This document shows positions 61,897 to 64,000 of a stretch of 64,000 nt of DNA, piece by piece (the stretch's first letter is position 1; each line of letters starts with the position of its first letter). Source of the DNA: Planctomycetota bacterium (GTDB lineage Bacteria; Planctomycetota; Phycisphaerae; Phycisphaerales; UBA5793). Both the position numbers and the translations under genes were made by a program. The notes beneath the pieces are model-generated. The model did no database searches. It was not told where the DNA came from and saw nothing but the letters and a program-made list of their open reading frames with translations. The stretch spans positions 2,392,581 through 2,456,580 of the forward strand of contig JABFGK010000001.1 of NCBI GenBank assembly GCA_013112555.1, read 5' to 3'.

Positions 61897-64000
61897 ATGA
61901 ACAATTCCGATTCTAGCGACAGAGATGTGTCACCTGACCAGTCCGGTAAAGTTGACCAAGAATCTCACGACTCACACCCTTCTCTCGAATCTCTGTTGGA
62001 TGAACTGCTGGCCTCAGGAATCAGGGTTGACGAGGCCGCTGCAGTCCGGGTGCTCGACGCAGCGTGCCCCGATGATGCCGAGCTAAGAGCGCGAGTGCTG
62101 GCAATGTGGCGGCATCTTACAGGCGTGAACGAGGTCCGCACCGATGTCGTGCTCGGCGATCAAGCGGTCATACCATCCGACATTCATGATCCAGCCTCTG
62201 AGGCGCGCAACACAGCAGTCCCGCACAATCGCAGGGAGCTAGAGGGTGATTATCCGACAATACCCGGGCACACCATTCTGCGCTGCATTGCGGTTGGTGG
62301 CATGGGATCTGTGTATGAGGCTGAGCAGCGATATCCGAGACGTCACGTCGCAATCAAGGTCATCCGGGGCGATCGCGTTTCATTGCAACTTCTGAGGCGA
62401 TTCGAGTTTGAGGCACAAACCCTCGCACGGCTGCAGCATCAGGGCATTGCCCAAGTCTTCGAAGCAGGTTTGCTCGAGCGACATGGCCTGCAACAACCAT
62501 TCTTCGTCATGGAATACATTGAGGGTGACTCCCTAACAGACTATTCTGCCAATCAACAACTCACATTGCGGGATCGTCTGGCATTGATTGCTGATGTGTG
62601 TGATGCGGTCGAGCATGCGCATCAGAAGGGGATCATTCATCGCGATCTGAAACCGGCAAACATCCTTGTTAACTCGCAGGGGCAACCAAAGATACTCGAT
62701 TTCGGAGTCGCCCGAGCCGTCGATGCTGACGTGCAGCTGACCACGATTCAGACTGACATCGGCGTCCTGGTTGGCACGATCCCATACATGAGCCCGGAAC
62801 AGGCTGGTGGCAACCCGGAAGACGTGGATACCCGCTCCGACGTCTATGCCCTTGCCGTCATTGCCTATGAACTTCTGACTGGCCAATTGCCGTATCCAGT
62901 CAGAGACAAACTCATTCCCGAAGCCATCCGGATCATTCGTGAGTCGGACCCGACGCGACTGAGCACGCATGAAAAGACATGCAGCGGTGACATCGAAACC
63001 ATCATCACCAAAGCCCTGCAAAAAGAAAAGGACCGACGCTACGTCTCCGCTTCAGCGCTGGCTTCCGACATTCGTCGATACCTCAACGATGAGCCGATCA
63101 GCGCCCGACCTCCGAGCGGCTGGTACCAGGCCCGCAAGTTCGCCAAACGTCATCGTGCGCTCGTCGGCGGCATCGCCGGCACGATGGTTGCGCTCACTCT
63201 CGGTTTGATCGGCTCAGCCGTCTTTGCAATCCAGGCCGTCCAATCCGCCAAGACAATCACGACGCAGCGTGATGATCTCGAAGTCGTAGCCAATTTCCAG
63301 AGCGAGATGTTGACGAATCTGGATCCGGAGATGATCGGAATCACCATCCTGCAGCAGTTTCGAGAAGGCATACGTGACACGCTGACCGCCCGAGGCGCTG
63401 CCGACGAAGAGATTCAGACAGTGCTGGCTGGATTTGACCATGGCACGGCCCTGACGAACCAAACTGATATTGCTGTCACAGTCCTTGATGAACACCTCCT
63501 TGCCACTGCCCTGGAACAAGTTGAGGCACAATTCTCTGAGAGGCCACTCATTGCGGCGTCACTGTTGCAAAGTGTGGCTGATGCCTATAAGGCAATTGGC
63601 TTGTTCGACACGGCACTCCAACCACAGCAGCACGCACACGCTATTCGACGACGTGAGTTGGGACGGGATCATCCGCTCACCTTGGACTCGCTCTTGGCAA
63701 TGGGCACCTTGCACTACGAGTTAGGCGACTATGCGCAAGCATTGTCCTGCATGACAGACTGCCTGGAACGCAGGCGCAGTTTGCTCGGTAATCGACACCT
63801 CGATACTTTGCGCACAATTGGCGAATGCGGTATCGTTCTCGATAGTATGGGTCGTTTCACGAGCGCTCTTGAGTACTACAAAGAGGCTCTGTCTGGCCTA
63901 GATCAGACAGTTGGACACGAACACCCTGACACACTCAATACACTGAATAACCTCGGATGTCTGCTACACTCTATTGGCGACTCTGATGGCGCGCTGCCGT
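61897..64000 (+). CDS. Membrane Ser/Thr protein kinase with C-terminal TPRs (3' end beyond the window)
   Basis: The frame is open from ATG 61897 to the right edge (at least 701 codons). The kinase domain spans about residues 125-400: Gly-rich loop AVGGMGSVYEA, Lys154 in VAIK, catalytic loop HRDLKPAN (Asp250), DFG at 268-270, SPEQAGG and YALAVIAYELLTG. A membrane helix lies at about 419-440 (ALVGGIAGTMVALTLGLIG). TPR units follow from about residue 550 (ALQPQQHAHAIRRRELG, LGDYAQALSCMTDCLERR, RFTSALEYYKEALSG). Residues 1-120 are an acidic leader with LDELLASGI. All key catalytic residues are present, so it is likely active. Family knowledge: such kinases sense external signals in planctomycetes. 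It is divergent from the exported-protein operon and could control it. Confidence 0.92.
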   Translation, partial: MNNSDSSDRDVSPDQSGKVDQESHDSHPSLESLLDELLASGIRVDEAAAVRVLDAACPDDAELRARVLAMWRHLTGVNEVRTDVVLGDQAVIPSDIHDPASEARNTAVPHNRRELEGDYPTIPGHTILRCIAVGGMGSVYEAEQRYPRRHVAIKVIRGDRVSLQLLRRFEFEAQTLARLQHQGIAQVFEAGLLERHGLQQPFFVMEYIEGDSLTDYSANQQLTLRDRLALIADVCDAVEHAHQKGIIHRDLKPANILVNSQGQPKILDFGVARAVDADVQLTTIQTDIGVLVGTIPYMSPEQAGGNPEDVDTRSDVYALAVIAYELLTGQLPYPVRDKLIPEAIRIIRESDPTRLSTHEKTCSGDIETIITKALQKEKDRRYVSASALASDIRRYLNDEPISARPPSGWYQARKFAKRHRALVGGIAGTMVALTLGLIGSAVFAIQAVQSAKTITTQRDDLEVVANFQSEMLTNLDPEMIGITILQQFREGIRDTLTARGAADEEIQTVLAGFDHGTALTNQTDIAVTVLDEHLLATALEQVEAQFSERPLIAASLLQSVADAYKAIGLFDTALQPQQHAHAIRRRELGRDHPLTLDSLLAMGTLHYELGDYAQALSCMTDCLERRRSLLGNRHLDTLRTIGECGIVLDSMGRFTSALEYYKEALSGLDQTVGHEHPDTLNTLNNLGCLLHSIGDSDGALP

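Noticed and set aside
1..64000. CRISPR arrays, rRNA operons, complete tRNA genes, phage structural genes
   Set aside because: Looked for; none seen. The repeats present are protein-coding (RHS, TPR, beta-helix, HAF, haem modules).

Overview
The window looks like a chromosomal segment of a planctomycete, probably of the Phycisphaerae type. This is inferred from gene content: a Pkn-type kinase fused to TPRs, very large TPR and beta-helix secreted proteins, a MoxR/DUF58/von Willebrand (Bat-like) operon, HAF repeats, and RHS remnants with the dockerin-like D-x-D-G-D repeats common in that phylum. There is no rRNA, no CRISPR array and no complete tRNA. No species is claimed.

Layout. 1-8.2 kb: the tail of an unknown gene, two tandem paralogous secreted beta-helix proteins, a small secreted protein, then (after a strong hairpin) a YbjN/secretion-chaperone-like protein, an M48 peptidase with a TerB-like tail, and a PqqB-like metallo-beta-lactamase-fold protein. 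8.6-27.8 kb (+): a 3665-residue secreted TPR protein whose stop codon overlaps the start of a membrane protein, followed by MoxR ATPase, DUF58, BatA-like and VWA/glutamine-amidotransferase-like genes; this reads as one operon.

27.85-45.26 kb (-): the most coherent system. A moaA / carboxymuconolactone-decarboxylase-like / mobA operon lies immediately upstream of a ten-gene operon: GltD-like iron-sulfur flavoprotein, Rieske protein, split b6-type cytochrome b (two genes), decaheme cytochrome c, NapA-type molybdenum reductase, two NapG-like four-cluster ferredoxins, a NapH-like membrane ferredoxin, and a second membrane ferredoxin with a YHS-type metal-binding region. NapB, NapC and NapD are absent. 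The arrangement suggests a dedicated NAD(P)H/quinol to bc complex to decaheme to periplasmic nitrate (or related oxyanion) reductase chain, with its own molybdenum cofactor genes. Both operons have a sigma70-like promoter carrying a similar CTATAT-N4-ATAG palindrome, so one regulator could control both.

45.3-52.5 kb: a decayed accessory region. It holds a PAP2-phosphatase scrap, a HAF-repeat secreted protein, an IS5-family transposase tail fused in frame to an RHS fragment, an unknown secreted protein, a second RHS fragment with an internal deletion, a protein with two RyR-like repeats, the 5' half of a tRNA-Gly behind a good promoter, and a frameshifted gene.

52.6-61.5 kb (-): an operon of three large exported proteins (TPR-like, lipoprotein, zinc phospholipase-C-fold protein), plus a 43-codon ORF just ahead of a textbook terminator. 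It is divergent from a Ser/Thr kinase-TPR gene that runs off the right edge; a CRP-type box lies between them.
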